The notes under the pieces: generated by a model
Databases searched by the model: none
The model's input: only the letters and a program-made list of their open reading frames with translations
What the model was told of the DNA's origin: nothing
Assembly (NCBI GenBank): GCA_027596945.1
Contig: JADGJH010000453.1
Coordinates: 1-18,415 of the forward strand
Direction: 5' to 3'
DNA length: 18,415 nt
Source of the DNA: Physocladia obscura
Lineage: Eukaryota > Chytridiomycota > Chytridiomycetes > Chytridiales > Chytriomycetaceae
Made by a program: the position numbers and the translations under genes
Part shown: piece by piece, positions 16,831-18,415 of the stretch
How positions within the stretch are numbered: the first letter of the stretch is position 1
Layout of the letters: each line of letters begins with the position of its first letter

Positions 16831-17279
16831 TAACTCAATATCTTGTGTCTATAAAATTTCTACAATATTCAACGAGCAATATGTTGTTGCCTGTGCGGAT
16901 TCTTTTTTCGTCATTGTTGCCAGATGCCTTCCAGCTCACCAAAAACAACCATCGGGTTCAACATTTTTGTTGCCAGTATTGGATATACTTTCTATTGTGA
17001 CACGGCACGCATCGCGTCAGCATTAATTTCTGCGGCCGTGGATAAATTATTATTGTGAGGAAATTAATAAATATGAACCATTTTTGTTCAAACTTAAGAA
17101 GACGATTGACGCGTTTTCTCCCTTTTGCGACAACTTTGTCAAAATATCAAGTATTTGTGAGTTCGATTTTTGCGATTTTGGATTTCAAGATTTCTTTCGA
17201 GGAAACGACAAGTCGTCAGGTGTGTTCACAACCAACGATCATCCCCACCACCCCATCCACCACCATTAGTATCAATTAG

Positions 17280-18121
<842 letters not shown>

Positions 18122-18415
18122 AGGAGCTCAGTTGATTATGTTGGAGGAATTTTTTTTACAACCGAAAATTTTATTAAAAAGTGCTCCAACAATGGAAGTT
18201 TTATTCCTCTAATTAATTTTTATGTCATTTCTGTTGACTTTGTTCTTGGACGAAACAAGGCAAAAGCAATGGAAATTGTTGGTTTACTCACGTAAGATAG
18301 TGTTCATAACTTACAAAAACTGGCTGTTATTGATAAACAAGATAATATATTGAGTATAGTTTAGTATGAGAAAAGGCTATGGGACTAAATAAGTATTTGA
18401 TGAACTGTGTGTAAA
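18122..18415. other. 3' flank of the ubiquitin-eS31 gene
   Basis: AT-rich sequence with an ATTAAA at 18173-18178 that may be the polyadenylation signal. Nothing else identifiable up to the window end. Confidence 0.5.

Noticed and set aside
16940..16990. T-loop-like GGTTCAAC suggesting a tRNA
   Set aside because: No matching acceptor, D or anticodon stems could be folded around it.

Overview
This window looks like nuclear DNA from an early-diverging, zoosporic fungus, most likely a chytrid. Three kinds of evidence point there. Secreted glycoside hydrolase family 7 (GH7) cellulase-like proteins carry Thr-rich linkers, and one ends in a fungal-type CBM1 cellulose-binding module. A mitochondrial ribosomal protein resembles the fungal Mrp51 family. 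Two F-box-like proteins carry 31-residue ankyrin repeats, a style I associate with chytrid gene expansions. Genes are compact, introns are short (47-198 nt, GT...AG), and the spaces between genes are AT-rich. The lineage is inferred, not proven.

Layout: (a) 1-2200 is a transposon graveyard on the minus strand: a pogo/Tc1-mariner-type transposase relic with stops and a frameshift, then an unrecognised broken ORF pair next to a dispersed repeat. (b) 2866-4968 (-) is a 700-aa secreted protein with two tandem compact GH7 domains. (c) 5813-7777 (+) is an F-box-like protein with about 14 ankyrin repeats. (d) 9226-10416 (+) is a single compact GH7 domain with a Thr linker and CBM1. (e) 10417-12665 is a long gene-poor stretch holding a second copy of the dispersed repeat, a small GC-richer ORF and an 879-nt segment with no CpG at all. 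(f) 12666-14118 (+) is a two-exon MRP51-like gene. (g) 14119-15553 is unresolved and includes a suspicious long near-open frame. (h) 15554-16350 (-) is a second, shorter F-box/ankyrin gene with one intron. (i) 16351-17405 is a divergent promoter region with possible small ORFs. (j) 17406-18121 (+) is the three-exon ubiquitin-eS31 fusion gene.

The GH7 proteins would act outside the cell on cellulose or a related beta-glucan. The F-box/ankyrin proteins would be intracellular substrate adaptors. The ubiquitin fusion and MRP51 are housekeeping genes of the cytosolic and mitochondrial ribosomes. I see no operon-like or pathway linkage between them. The most unusual items are the miniaturised GH7 fold, its in-protein duplication, and the F-box/31-residue-ankyrin family. 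I did not find a clear-cut new defence or mobile system.
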